From Gammaproteobacteria bacterium (GTDB lineage Bacteria > Pseudomonadota > Gammaproteobacteria > HK1): a DNA stretch of 64,000 bases. Position 1 is the first letter of the stretch; the number at the start of each line of letters is the position of its first letter. The position numbers were made by a program, and so were the translations under genes. Below the pieces are notes generated by a model. It saw only the letters and a program-made list of their open reading frames with translations, made no database searches and was not told the DNA's origin. Where the stretch lies: assembly GCA_012103455.1 (NCBI GenBank), contig WLWT01000001.1, positions 1,164,001-1,228,000 on the forward strand, given 5' to 3'. Below are positions 52,279 to 62,352 of this stretch, piece after piece.

Positions 52279-52428
52279 ACTAGGGCACCTGCTAAAAATG
52301 CACTTTTCCCGCGATTGCGGCGTCAGTTCCGTGCTCCAATCCTCAGGTATCACCTATACACTGCGGTTGCGCGCGCGGTGCTTCCTTGCACTCACGAAAC
52401 AATGACTATTTTTAGTAGGCGCCCACTA
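52279..52428 (-). mobile_element. Miniature inverted-repeat element, family A copy 6
   Basis: 150 bp with ACTA on both sides (52279-52282 and 52425-52428). The right ACTA contains the TAG stop of the acyl-CoA ligase (52426-52428, minus strand). It stands between two genes of one operon, 38 bp before the LivH start, so it must be transcribed with them unless it ends or starts transcripts. Confidence 0.88.
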
Positions 52429-54363
52429 AGCAGCTCGCGCCGGGACACTGGCGGCAGCCACTGACATCACCCTCAGATCAGCATGGATCTGCCCGCTGCG
52501 GCCATCTTCGTAAGTCACTACGATATCCGTTTCAACCCGGTCCGCATCACTGTAAAGCGCTTCTATCAGCGCACCGTAGCGCTCGGAGATAACGTTGCGG
52601 CGGATCTTGCGAGTACGGGTAATCTCGCCATCGTCCGCATCCAGCTCCTTGTTCAAAACCAAGAAACGCTGAATTTGCGTACCGGCCAGCTCACTGTCTT
52701 GCGCAAGGCCGGCGTTGATACGCTCTACCTCCCCGCGAACGAGATCATGGACCGCGGCTTTTTGCGACAGATCTTGATAACCGGTATACGCAACCCCCTT
52801 GCGTTCCGCCCAGTTTTCCATCGCATCGAGATCGATGTTGATCATCGCTGCCACATAATCGAGTTCCTTACCAAAGATCACCGCTTCTTTAATGTAGGGT
52901 GAGAACTTGAGTTTGTTTTCCAGGAACTGCGGCGCGAACAACGTACCATCGGCTAGCTTGCTGACGTCTTTGGCCCGGTCTATCACGCGAATATGACCGC
53001 GGTCATCGACGAAGCCGGCATCGCCTGACGCCATCCAGCCATCCGCATCGATAGTATTCCTGGTGGCTTCTTCATTCTTGTGATAACCGGCAAAGATATT
53101 GGGGCCGCGCAACAGGATTTCCCCGGCCTCGGAGATCTTCACCTGCGTGATATCCAAGGCCCGGCCCACCGTCTCCGAGTTAGCCTCTCCCTCCGGTTGA
53201 TACACACACGCAGAACACGACTCGGTCATGCCGTAGAACTGCTTCAAGTTAAGACCGACAGCACGCAGATAGTCGAACACATCAGGTCCTAGAGGCGCAC
53301 CGCCGGTATAGGCGCGGCGCACTCGGGTCATACCCAGTAGATCGCGCAACGGCCGGCGCACCAACCACTCACCCAAGCAATTGCGAAGCGCCAGACCCGC
53401 GGGAATGGCTGCACCACGCTGGCGCATCCGTTCCACTTTCAACGCCACTTCCATGAATGTGTTGAACAGCGCTCTCTTCAGCCAATCCGCTTCATCCATG
53501 CGCACTTGAATGCGCGTTAAGGTGCCCTCCCACGCAGCCGGCGGCGCCACCACGATGGTGGGCCCGATCTCGCGATAGTCGCGCTGTAGCGTATCGCGGT
53601 TTTCAGGGCAATTAACGGTCATGCGAATGGTGATAGCGGCGCCTACCGATAGCCAATAATCGCCCACCCAGGCCATGGGCAAATAGGCGATCAACTCATC
53701 ACCGGTGCGCAGATCTTCGGCTTTCATGGTTTCGCGGATGGTGCTCAGCAAATTATCGTTGGTCAGCATGACCCCCTTGGGGTTGCCGGTGGTACCCGAG
53801 GTGTAACAGAAGACGCAAACATCCTCGCCATTACCTTTGCTCAGCTGCGTCTCGAAATATCGGGCATTGTTTTTGCCGTACTCGCGGCCTTGCTCTTCGA
53901 CTTCCGGCAAGTGCACCAGCCACGGGTCTTCTCTCAATTGAAGTCCCCGCGGATCATCATAGATGACCTTATCCACATACCCCAGCCGATCTTTTATCTC
54001 GTAGAGCTTATCGATCTGTTCCTCATCTTCCGCGACGATGTAGCGCACCTCGGCGTGCGCCAGGACGAAGCCGAGTTCCTTGGCGATGGCGTCTTGATAA
54101 ACGGCAACGGAAATGCCGCCTAGGGATTGCGCCGCCATCATCGCCATATACAGCCGCGGCCGGTTGTCGCCAATAACGGCCAGCTTATCGCCACGCTCAA
54201 AGCCCATCGCCGCCAACCCGAGCGCCAGCTCTTTCACCGCGTCGGCATATTGCGCCCAGGTCCAGGTGGTCCAGATACCGTGTTTTTTTTCGCGCAACGC
54301 GTCTTCATGGGGGAACTCGCACCCATTTTGCCGCAAGATCTTTGCCAGGGTGTCTTCACTCAT
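52426..54363 (-). CDS. Long-chain-type AMP-dependent acyl-CoA ligase within an ABC cluster
   Basis: 645 residues. The P-loop is CYTSGTTGNPKGVMLT; later YGMTESCSACVYQPEGE, the ASGDAGFVDDRGHIRVIDRA linker and a C-terminal domain with EITRTRKIRRNVI. It resembles FadD15-like ligases that sit inside branched-chain amino acid-type transporter clusters and probably activate the imported acid. The stop is inside the target duplication of a miniature element. The LivG gene lies 82 bp upstream. Confidence 0.88.
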   Translation of the reverse strand: MSEDTLAKILRQNGCEFPHEDALREKKHGIWTTWTWAQYADAVKELALGLAAMGFERGDKLAVIGDNRPRLYMAMMAAQSLGGISVAVYQDAIAKELGFVLAHAEVRYIVAEDEEQIDKLYEIKDRLGYVDKVIYDDPRGLQLREDPWLVHLPEVEEQGREYGKNNARYFETQLSKGNGEDVCVFCYTSGTTGNPKGVMLTNDNLLSTIRETMKAEDLRTGDELIAYLPMAWVGDYWLSVGAAITIRMTVNCPENRDTLQRDYREIGPTIVVAPPAAWEGTLTRIQVRMDEADWLKRALFNTFMEVALKVERMRQRGAAIPAGLALRNCLGEWLVRRPLRDLLGMTRVRRAYTGGAPLGPDVFDYLRAVGLNLKQFYGMTESCSACVYQPEGEANSETVGRALDITQVKISEAGEILLRGPNIFAGYHKNEEATRNTIDADGWMASGDAGFVDDRGHIRVIDRAKDVSKLADGTLFAPQFLENKLKFSPYIKEAVIFGKELDYVAAMINIDLDAMENWAERKGVAYTGYQDLSQKAAVHDLVRGEVERINAGLAQDSELAGTQIQRFLVLNKELDADDGEITRTRKIRRNVISERYGALIEALYSDADRVETDIVVTYEDGRSGQIHADLRVMSVAAASVPARAA

Positions 54364-54445
54364 AGCTAGACGCCTATCGGTTCATTGAGCGGGATCAATG
54401 CAGGAGGCATTCGTGCAGGGGGCATTCGTTCAGGCGCCGTGCCTA

Positions 54446-55219
54446 CTAAGCCGCATGGTCTTTACCCAGATAGGCTTCGATGACGGCAGGATTTGCTCTC
54501 ACTTCGTGCGGCGTCCCTGCGGCGATCTTGGTGCCTTGGTCTAGCACGATGATGTCATCGGAGATATCCATCACCACCCCCATATCATGCTCAACCAAAA
54601 TCACCGCCGTATCGGACATCTCCACCACATCGAGCACATAGCGGCAGATAGACTCTTTTTCTTCGAGGTTCATACCACCCATGGGCTCGTCGAGCAAAAG
54701 CACCTTCGGCTCGGCCACCAACGCGCGGCCCAGTTCCACCCGCTTTTGCAAACCCAAAGGCAAAGCGCCCACATTGGTATTGCGTATATCGGTAATGTTC
54801 AGAAAATCGATAATTTCCTCGGCCCGGCGCCGGTGTTCGATTTCCTCCCGCATGGCCGGCCCCCAAAATAAGCTGCAAGCCAATACCCCGCGTTTCATCA
54901 GCATGTTGCGGCCCAGCAAGATGTTCTCTAGTACCGTCATGCCGGAGAACAGGGCCACGTTTTGGAACGTCCGCGCGATGCCCTTGCGCGCCGCCTGATA
55001 AGGGCGGATGTTGGTGATGGATTCGCCGTTTAGCTCGACGCTGCCGCTATCGGGTGGATAGACACAGCTAATGATGTTGATGAGAGTGGTTTTACCGGCC
55101 CCGTTGGGACCGATGATGGCGCGCACGCGCCCCGATTCGGCAGTCAGGCTGGCGCCCGACAGGGCTTGAACACCGCCAAACGATTTAGCGGCGTCGGCAA
55201 CGACTAGTTTGTTCGCCAT
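54446..55219 (-). CDS. livG: ABC transporter ATPase (LivG-type), cluster 2
   Basis: 257 residues. Walker A is GPNGAGKTT (37-45), Walker B VLLLDEPMGGMN, the switch His is in ILVEHDMGVVMD, and IARTFQNVALFSGM marks LivG. The signature region reads LPLGLQKRVELGRAL. The insert HRRAEEIIDFLNITDIRN is typical of the family. It works with the LivF at 47868. Confidence 0.9.
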   Translation of the reverse strand: MANKLVVADAAKSFGGVQALSGASLTAESGRVRAIIGPNGAGKTTLINIISCVYPPDSGSVELNGESITNIRPYQAARKGIARTFQNVALFSGMTVLENILLGRNMLMKRGVLACSLFWGPAMREEIEHRRRAEEIIDFLNITDIRNTNVGALPLGLQKRVELGRALVAEPKVLLLDEPMGGMNLEEKESICRYVLDVVEMSDTAVILVEHDMGVVMDISDDIIVLDQGTKIAAGTPHEVRANPAVIEAYLGKDHAA

Positions 55220-55445
55220 GATGGGCGGCCCAAACGGCCACGCCTCCGGTTGTGAGCGCCAGCGGTGCAGCGGGGAATAATGCTCTTGGCCGGCGTAGTT
55301 CCTCCTAAATTTTCCCAGGTGGCGCCGGGGCCGTTCTAGGGGCGGTTGGCCTCCTCCGAACGCCGGCTACTTTGATACACAGGTTTGTGATGTCCGTCAA
55401 CTCGAAGCCAGCTCGAGTTGGCTGCGTTCATACAATTTCGCTATC

Positions 55446-56318
55446 TCATACGCGCTCGATATCGGCGCGGCCGAACACGCCATAAGGCCGCACTAGGAGA
55501 AACGCCAAGAGCACGGCGTACGCGGCCACGCTGCTCACGCCGCCGCCCAGGTAACCGGAGGTGAGGCTTTCCAGCCAACCGATTAACATAGCGCCCACCA
55601 AAGCACCGCGGATACTATCCAAGCCACCGATGATGGCGACGGGAAATATCTTGAGACCGACCAGCACCATACCGAACCCGCCGCCAGCCACGCCTGTCCA
55701 CAGCACGCCACCAACCACCGCGATGGCGCCCGCGAGTCCCCAGACGAAAGCGAAACACCACTGTACGTCAATCCCCATAGCCATGGCCGCCCCCCGATCA
55801 TCGGCCAGTGCCCGTAAAGCGATGCCCCAGCGGCTACGGGCGAAGCAATAGCTCACCGCACCTATGAGGGCGATGGCGATGGCGGCCACGGCCAGCTCAT
55901 CCAGCGATAACAACACACCGGCCACTTCAACGGTTCCAGCAGGAATAGGCAACTCGATGTGCCTTGGCACCCCGGCGAACACCATGGCAGCCACGGCCCG
56001 TAGAAAAGCACCAAAACCGATGGTGACCATGATGAGGGCGATGGCGCGGCCACCGGCCAACGGCCTTAGCACCATGCAGTTGAAAATAACCGCCACCGCG
56101 TACATGCCCACACAAGCCAAGCCGATAGAGACGATGAGAGGCGCCGCCAACAGGTGCAGACCTACGGCGACGAAACTGGTGCCGAACATCACCCACTCGC
56201 CTAGGGCAAAATTGATGATGCGCGATGCCTTGTAGATGACGACAAAGGCCAGGGCGATCAGCGCATATAGAGAACCGGCGATGGCACCGTTGACGCTGAG
56301 TTCTACAAAGTAGCTCAC
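55446..56318 (-). CDS. livH: Additional LivH-type ABC permease at the head of cluster 2
   Basis: 290 residues with LAFVVIYKASRIINFALGEW and GLDSIRGALVGAMLIGWLES. It is a second LivH in the cluster, similar in pattern to the one at 51359 but clearly diverged. No second LivM accompanies it. It may pair alternatively with LivM or be a leftover of a second set. The spacer to LivG (226 bp) holds no gene that I can see. Confidence 0.86.
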   Translation of the reverse strand: MSYFVELSVNGAIAGSLYALIALAFVVIYKASRIINFALGEWVMFGTSFVAVGLHLLAAPLIVSIGLACVGMYAVAVIFNCMVLRPLAGGRAIALIMVTIGFGAFLRAVAAMVFAGVPRHIELPIPAGTVEVAGVLLSLDELAVAAIAIALIGAVSYCFARSRWGIALRALADDRGAAMAMGIDVQWCFAFVWGLAGAIAVVGGVLWTGVAGGGFGMVLVGLKIFPVAIIGGLDSIRGALVGAMLIGWLESLTSGYLGGGVSSVAAYAVLLAFLLVRPYGVFGRADIERV

Positions 56319-56330
56319 GGCAGCGGCTAA

Positions 56331-57188
56331 CTAACCCGGTGGCCGCAACCTTATCCAACCGTTTTCACGTTCCGTATCACCGTTCTCGTAACCCGGCTCG
56401 CCCGGCAATACGATGGTGTAATCGGTCTTCTCGGCGTTGCTGTAGCGCACCCGCACCTGCTCATCGGGCAGGCCGGCGCGGGCTGCCGCCAACACGGCAG
56501 CAGCGCAGTTGAAACCGACAAGACAACGCAGCATACCCACCGTCGGAGTCATCATGACCCATTGTTTACGCTCGCACCGGGCCAGGGCCTGCGCCGGTGT
56601 CACCCAAGCCCAACCAACCGTCTCATTGTCATCGTGTATAACGTCTTGCGCTTTAGGCGCACTGGTGATGAAGAACCGGGCGGAAAAGCGGCGGGGACTG
56701 CCGAGCGGGGTGATCCAATGGGCCACATAATGCACGGCGCTGGTATCCAACCTCAATTGGTGCCGCTTCACCACGTCTAGAAAAGTGCACTGGCGCTCGT
56801 TGAGGGCGGCGCGATCAGCGCTCAAATCGACACCATGCAACGGTGAGCCATCATACCGCCGGCCCAGCAACAAGCCGGTTTCCTCGAAATTCTCGCGGAT
56901 GGCCGCCACCCAGTAAGCCAGCCCACCGGCCTCGACGCCGAGGATGGCGCTGGCCGCCCGATCATTCAAACCGTCACAGAAAGCTTCGAACTCATCGGCT
57001 TCACCAGGATCCACAGCGCCACCCGGAAACACCCACATGCCACCAGCGAACACCATATTGGCGTTGCGCTCGAGCATGAGCACTTCCAACCCTGGCCGAT
57101 CGGCGACGATCATCACCGTCGCCGCCGCACGCACCTCGACCGCGTGCGGATCAAAAGGCGCCGCCCTAGCTTTGGCAGCGCTGCTCAA
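56331..57188 (-). CDS. Nudix hydrolase (NUDT19-like)
   Basis: 285 residues from a TTG at 57188 that overlaps the Gfo/Idh/MocA stop as TTGA; an open frame extends to 57263. The Nudix box is spread: MVFAGGMWVFPGGAVDPGEA and later AAIRENFEETGLLLG, the pattern of peroxisomal NUDT19/CoA-hydrolase-like members with a long insert between the two parts. Substrates may be CoA or acyl-CoA, by analogy only. Confidence 0.8.
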   Translation of the reverse strand: MSSAAKARAAPFDPHAVEVRAAATVMIVADRPGLEVLMLERNANMVFAGGMWVFPGGAVDPGEADEFEAFCDGLNDRAASAILGVEAGGLAYWVAAIRENFEETGLLLGRRYDGSPLHGVDLSADRAALNERQCTFLDVVKRHQLRLDTSAVHYVAHWITPLGSPRRFSARFFITSAPKAQDVIHDDNETVGWAWVTPAQALARCERKQWVMMTPTVGMLRCLVGFNCAAAVLAAARAGLPDEQVRVRYSNAEKTDYTIVLPGEPGYENGDTERENGWIRLRPPG

Positions 57189-58252
57189 GAGCCACCCATC
57201 ACGGCTAGCGGCAAATACATTTTGCGGCCAGTGCGCAGGGCGGCGGTTACCGCATCCGTCCACTCCATGTGCTTGACTCCCGTGACCAAGTCCGTCAGCT
57301 TCACCGTTTCAACGCCGCGGATGGCATTGACGAACTCCTCTTCCACCCGCCAGGCGTATCGCTTCTCCTCGGCAATGTCCACCACCGCCAACCCGGTGTC
57401 GCCGATCGAGCCGGCCTCCACTTGCAGCTTGCCGACCGCCCCGCAGACCCGGATAGTGCCCTTGGTGCCGCAGATATATATATCGATGCCGGGCATATGG
57501 CCCACGGCTGAGGACAGCGCGAAGCGCATCTGCCCGCCCTGCTCCAGCTCGCCGATGATGTCCAGATGATCGGGAATAGTCATGGCCACCCGCTTACCGG
57601 TCTCGTCGCGCCGGTGCTTAACCACCGTCTGTCCCACCGCTTGAACGCTCTTCGCCGGCCCCACCCAGCGCATGAAGCTCTCGTACCAGATCCCCATGGT
57701 CATAATGTTGTTACCGGACAGATCCCGATCCATGCGCCAGTGGGTGGGGCTATCCCATTGCGGGAAGTTGCTGCCCATGGCGATGCGGGCATCCAGGGTG
57801 ATGAGATCACCGATGAAACCATCGCCGATGAGTTCCACAACCGTGGGGTCTATGGGAAAAGTGAGCGGTGCCGGGACGATCTGTGCCACCAGAGCCGGAT
57901 TCATCCGCGCCGTCTCCAGCATGGCGTGCGCTTCGTCGGCGTTCATCGCCATGCGCGCTTCGCACAGCACGTGTTTGCCGGCGTCCAGGGCGGCCACGGT
58001 AAGCGGCGCGTGCATATACGGCCAGGTGCCTATACACACCGCGCCAATCCCGGGATCGTCGATGATCTCATCCCAGCTATCACACACCTTGGCGATACCG
58101 AATTGCTCGGCCACTTTGGCGCCCGAGGCGCGGGTGCGGTTCGCCACCGCCACCACTTCGACGTCCGCTTGGCGTTGCAAACCGGGAATATGTAGCTTGG
58201 TGGTATTTCCGCCGGCGCCTATCACGCCGACTCTAATCGTCTCTGCTCCCAT
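57185..58252 (-). CDS. Gfo/Idh/MocA-family oxidoreductase
   Basis: 355 residues from the ATG at 58252, chosen for GGAGG upstream. The N-terminal Rossmann motif is VIGAGGNTTKLHIPGLQ, and the region around GKHVLCEARMAMNADEA carries E-A-R where the family usually has EKP; so the catalytic lysine of this motif is replaced. The C-terminal domain binds substrate. Usually these act on sugars or inositols. The missing lysine could mean a different reaction. Confidence 0.85.
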   Translation of the reverse strand: MGAETIRVGVIGAGGNTTKLHIPGLQRQADVEVVAVANRTRASGAKVAEQFGIAKVCDSWDEIIDDPGIGAVCIGTWPYMHAPLTVAALDAGKHVLCEARMAMNADEAHAMLETARMNPALVAQIVPAPLTFPIDPTVVELIGDGFIGDLITLDARIAMGSNFPQWDSPTHWRMDRDLSGNNIMTMGIWYESFMRWVGPAKSVQAVGQTVVKHRRDETGKRVAMTIPDHLDIIGELEQGGQMRFALSSAVGHMPGIDIYICGTKGTIRVCGAVGKLQVEAGSIGDTGLAVVDIAEEKRYAWRVEEEFVNAIRGVETVKLTDLVTGVKHMEWTDAVTAALRTGRKMYLPLAVMGGS

Positions 58253-58292
58253 GGAAGTGCCTCCGGTCAATGAATGTCATTAGCCATTTTGG

Positions 58293-58883
58293 TCAATAGC
58301 TACGTTGAATGGCATCGGCAAAGCGGTTGATGGCGGTCACGCCATCAAATGAATGCGGGAATACCAGCGGCAGCGCCTGCGCTGCAACCTTCACTACGGC
58401 GAGGAACGGCCCTGGCGCGTTCAGCATTTGTTCGCGCAAGGCGGGTAACTCATCGTCCTGGCGGATAGTACATGCATGGGTGATGCCGGCGCCCTTGGCG
58501 ATCATCTCGAAGTCGGTGGGCCCGGCCGTGGCGGTGGGCTGCCCGCCGGTCTCTATGTAAGACTCATTGTCCATCACCAACAGGGCGAGATTTTCAGGCG
58601 CTCGATTAGCGATGGTGGCCAGCGCTCCCAAGCCCATCAACAGCTCGCCGTCACCGGTGAACAGCACCACCCGTCTTTCGGGCTGTGACATGGCCAGCCC
58701 GAGGGCGAACGGTGCCGCCTGTCCCATGGCGCCGATAAAGCAGAAATTGAGAGGATTGTCGCCAGCGTGGGTGAGATCCCAGGTACTGGATCCCAAACCC
58801 GACAAGGCCAATAGATGCGCAGGCCTATCTTCCAACAGAAACTTGACTGTATAGCGTCGATCGATACCGGTGCGTTCACTCAT
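58293..58883 (-). CDS. TPP-dependent decarboxylase, beta subunit (ComE/Ppd-like)
   Basis: 196 residues. The TPP-binding motif is GDGELLMGLGALATIANRAP (77-96), ending with the Mg-binding Asn106. The rest is the C-terminal TPP-binding half of phosphonopyruvate/sulfopyruvate decarboxylases. It is 4 bp after the alpha subunit gene. Sulfopyruvate decarboxylase (ComDE) is the closest arrangement; the substrate here is not proved. Confidence 0.82.
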   Translation of the reverse strand: MSERTGIDRRYTVKFLLEDRPAHLLALSGLGSSTWDLTHAGDNPLNFCFIGAMGQAAPFALGLAMSQPERRVVLFTGDGELLMGLGALATIANRAPENLALLVMDNESYIETGGQPTATAGPTDFEMIAKGAGITHACTIRQDDELPALREQMLNAPGPFLAVVKVAAQALPLVFPHSFDGVTAINRFADAIQRSY

Positions 58884-58887
58884 GGCA

Positions 58888-59418
58888 TCAACCTTCCTTA
58901 AACTGCTTGGCGCCGATCATCTTTTGCGATAACAACACGGCAGCCGACTGGCGCGTGTTGTGCGCCAACCTCGCCGCCGCATCCACCGTCATCCCCACCT
59001 CCGTTTTGTAATCAGCCCTGAACAGACGCACGTTCATCGCCTCCAGCACGCCGGGCGTGCCTTGCCCCATCGGCACCTGCCAGGGAATGAACTCACCCCA
59101 TTCACCGCGCATGGATACGATGGTCAAAAAAGGAATACGGCAGATGGCCGGCAGCGCCAAGGCATTAGCGCAATTACCCACGCCGCTCGATTGCATCAGC
59201 AGCACGCCTTTACGGCCACCGGCCCAAGCGCCACAGATAAGTCCGATGCCGTCCTGCTCCGTGGTCAGCGTTACCACATCCATGTCATTGGCCGCTTCGC
59301 ACATTTTAATCAAAGGCGTGTGGCCAGCATCGGGTACGTGGGCCATCAAGGAGAAATCTTGTTCGCGCAATACGTTGAAGATATCCAGGTGCCAATCTAC
59401 AGAATCCGGATCACTCAC
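58888..59418 (-). CDS. TPP-dependent decarboxylase, alpha subunit (ComD/Ppd-like)
   Basis: 176 residues, the N-terminal pyrimidine-binding half. The activating glutamate is Glu54 in VVTLTTEQDGIGLICG, followed by GRKGVLLMQSSGVGNCANAL and the EFIPWQVPMGQGT loop. Together with the beta subunit it forms an active site at the subunit interface. It heads a set followed by the Gfo/Idh/MocA and Nudix genes. No sulfolactate dehydrogenase is adjacent, though an Ldh2-type gene lies at 42475. Confidence 0.82.
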   Translation of the reverse strand: MSDPDSVDWHLDIFNVLREQDFSLMAHVPDAGHTPLIKMCEAANDMDVVTLTTEQDGIGLICGAWAGGRKGVLLMQSSGVGNCANALALPAICRIPFLTIVSMRGEWGEFIPWQVPMGQGTPGVLEAMNVRLFRADYKTEVGMTVDAAARLAHNTRQSAAVLLSQKMIGAKQFKEG

Positions 59419-59655
59419 TTGAAACTCGCTTCATCTGAGCCTACAACGGGCGGTAGCGCGGCGCATCATACCCAAGCCGGAGCGTTGCAGGCAGTTCCTT
59501 CAGGCGGATAGCCCGTACGATGATGGCAAACTCCGAAGCAAGGCGAGGGCGAATGGCACCGAGCAATCAGCTTGAACAACAACAACAGCCGCCGCCGTTG
59601 ACAACCTGTTGCCGGAGTTCGAATGGGTCTCGCGAGCACTGCGCACAGGGAAAAC

Positions 59656-59990
59656 TCATCCAGTGGAACCGCTTGGCGAACCGCTCAGGTCGGCGGGACA
59701 AAACCTACCGAGTCCGAAGTGAGCATCGGCCCCCACAGGGCGCGGGAGGACAACGGGATCATCGAATTCCAACTCGAACCAAGCGACCACCCGATTCGTC
59801 CAGCGCCACCCGCCACTATGGTACAAGTGTGTACGGACCGTCGTCAGCTTACGCGCTGAACTCGGGCCGCGTGTCGCCGTAACCCGAGGCGTCGCGCCCG
59901 TTGCCGCCCTCACCGATCTGCGAAGCTGCTCGATCAACATCAGTTCGTGTCGTCCGCGACGCGAGTGCAACGGGGTCAAGTAGGGCGTCC
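59656..59990 (-). pseudogene. Csb2-like (Cas5/Cas6-type) remnant of a type I-G CRISPR-Cas system
   Basis: The frame below the Cas3 part contains TPLHSRRGRHELMLIEQLRR and a C-terminal WFELEFDDPVVLPRPVGADA followed by HFGLGRFCPAD. The latter is the RGxHFGxGLF-type end of Csb2 proteins, which combine Cas5 and Cas6 roles in type I-G. The N-terminal part is missing and is replaced by the Cas3 fragment. No CRISPR repeats lie near. The family call rests on short motifs. Confidence 0.5.
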
Positions 59991-60467
<477 letters not shown>

Positions 60468-60488
60468 TTAGTGTGCGGCTTATCTTGA

Positions 60489-61809
60489 GATTCCGTGGAC
60501 GAGTAATCCTGCATTTGAACCCGCGCGGCGCGGCAGCTTGAGATTACGGCGCATGGTCTTGAAGCTTTCAGGTGCGTCAATCGTTGCTCCCTATGCCGGA
60601 TTCCGTCGAGATCCTCCTCGCACCCGGTCGCGCTCGGGTCGCGCCTGAGAACGTGGCGGCGGACAACGCCACGATAGCGACGCAGGTCTCCGGCTCGCCT
60701 CACGGGCATGAGCGCCCGTCGAGCGCCTCTTTGGCGAACTCGACCACGAGTTGGGTGGTCTAGACGTCGTATCCGTCGGCGATCTTCTCGATGCGGTTCC
60801 ACCGTCACGCCGCGACCCGGATAGACTTCGCCACCCTCTGTTTCACAAGTCTCACTCCGCCACTTCTGCGTTTTCGATGGCCGTACCATGTGGTTACCGC
60901 TCCGAATTTCGCCGTGTGAGGCGGTATTGATGAGCCTGCCGAGTGGACAGCGGGACTGCCCAAGAGTGGCGTCGGCCGCACGCTCAATCGCTTAATCCGA
61001 GCGCTATCAACGCGGAGCGCAACCCCGCGCGCAGTCACTTCGAGCGCCCGGTAGGAACTCTCCTCGACCGGCGTGTATGCTCTCGGCTCACGCGAAACGC
61101 CCGCTCGGGCGCAACTTTTTCCGGCCAGCGCCTGGCGCCTTATGTCATTGAAAACGCGGGGGAAGCACGACAGGCATGCGCTTGACACGCCCTCACCTTC
61201 AGGTGCGTGGAGTGTGAGAACCAAGACCCCGACGGGGGTCGAATTCGGCGAAGTTGCCCTGCACACCGTTACCGGCTTGAAACGCCGGCGCCGCAAGGGA
61301 TTGGAGCCGTCGCGGCGATTGAGCGAGACGACCGGCCCGCAGTCTCCGAGCGCATTCCGCGTTGTCGTCCGGGTAACAGAACGCATGTCTTGGTGCAAGT
61401 CGCCAGCGGTGTTCATCACACCTGGCGCCCCGAGGCCGGGAGCGTTCCCTCAGCGCACACGCGCAGCCGCACATGTTCCGCCGAACACCGGAGCGCTGCG
61501 CACTCGTTACCGCGGCGTCAGCCGCACGGACTCCGGCAACAGTGCCGGCACGACTGCGGACGCCGTGCGGATACCGGTGAACGGCGCAGCCGTCACCGGC
61601 GAGATCGGGAGTGCAGGGGCGATGCGCCGAGGTGATGCCCGATACCGGCTTAGCCGGCGAGGGCAAGCGAGGCGGACGCCTCCATAGCGAGCACGGCGGG
61701 CGGTGAAGGGTTGCCGATGCGGCGCTGCCTGCGCCGCCGCACCGGATGATGACGGAAGGAATTGACGGGCCGCACCGGCGCACCGGCACGGCCCATTGTC
61801 GCGTGCGGC
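60489..61809. other. GC-rich stretch with no supported gene
   Basis: About 1.3 kb of high-GC DNA. Long open frames exist on both strands, but that is expected from the composition. None shows recognisable motifs, and their residue usage (very Arg/Ser-rich) is that of out-of-frame translation. It may be decayed plasmid or island DNA. Confidence 0.5.
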
Positions 61810-62180
61810 CTACGCCGCGACTTTCTGGACGGGGATTCCGAGCTGCATTGCCTTCTCGACGAGGTTGTCGGTGATGCCCGAGCCCGGGAAGACGACGGTG
61901 CCCTTCGGCATGAGGTTGAGCAACTCGCCGTTGCGGCGGAAGGGTGCGGCCCGTCCGTGCCTGTTCCAGTCCGGCTTGCACACGACCTGGTGCACGCCGT
62001 TCCGTTCGGCCCACTGCGCGGCGAGCTTCTCGACGCCGGAGCCGCCGCCGTGCACGAGCACCATGTCGCGGTACTTGGCGAGCATCTTGTCGAGGCGGGC
62101 GAACACCGCGTTCGCGTCAGTGACGTGTTTGCCGCCCGTGACGGCAACCAGGGTGCCGTTCGGCAGGCGCGCGCGGGTCT
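61810..62180 (-). CDS. DUF2493-family (SLOG-like) protein, start unclear
   Basis: The sequence LPNGTLVAVTGGKHVTDANA, then MVLVHGGGSGVEKLAAQWAE and KGTVVFPGSGITDNLVEKAM is the DUF2493/YspA family, with the nucleotide-binding VTGG and HGGGxG motifs of the SLOG superfamily. These genes are common on proteobacterial plasmids, where their job is unknown. No good start codon precedes the conserved part. The frame is open to 62343, so the start may be lost or unusual. Confidence 0.7.
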
Positions 62181-62352
62181 CGCGTGGCGGAAGTCGCGGG
62201 CGTCGATGGCGGCGGAGGTCAGTCCGGGCCTCCTTGGCTGTACGGCGCCCGGCAGGCGAGGAACCCACTTCCCTCCGTCCCGGCCGGGCGCTTGCCCGGC
62301 ACCCGCTGTCCTCGACCTCCACAACGTCGCGAGCGCCGCCCATACGAACCGC

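Noticed and set aside
58293..59418. Calling the pair sulfopyruvate decarboxylase outright
   Set aside because: The family includes phosphonopyruvate and related decarboxylases, and no sulfonate or phosphonate gene is adjacent.
59600..59640. A tRNA suggested by a GTTCGAAT string
   Set aside because: No stems for T, anticodon or acceptor arms form around it.
61199..62014. Long plus- and minus-strand frames in the GC-rich region
   Set aside because: Frames occur on both strands with Arg/Ser-rich composition and no motifs, as expected from high GC without coding.
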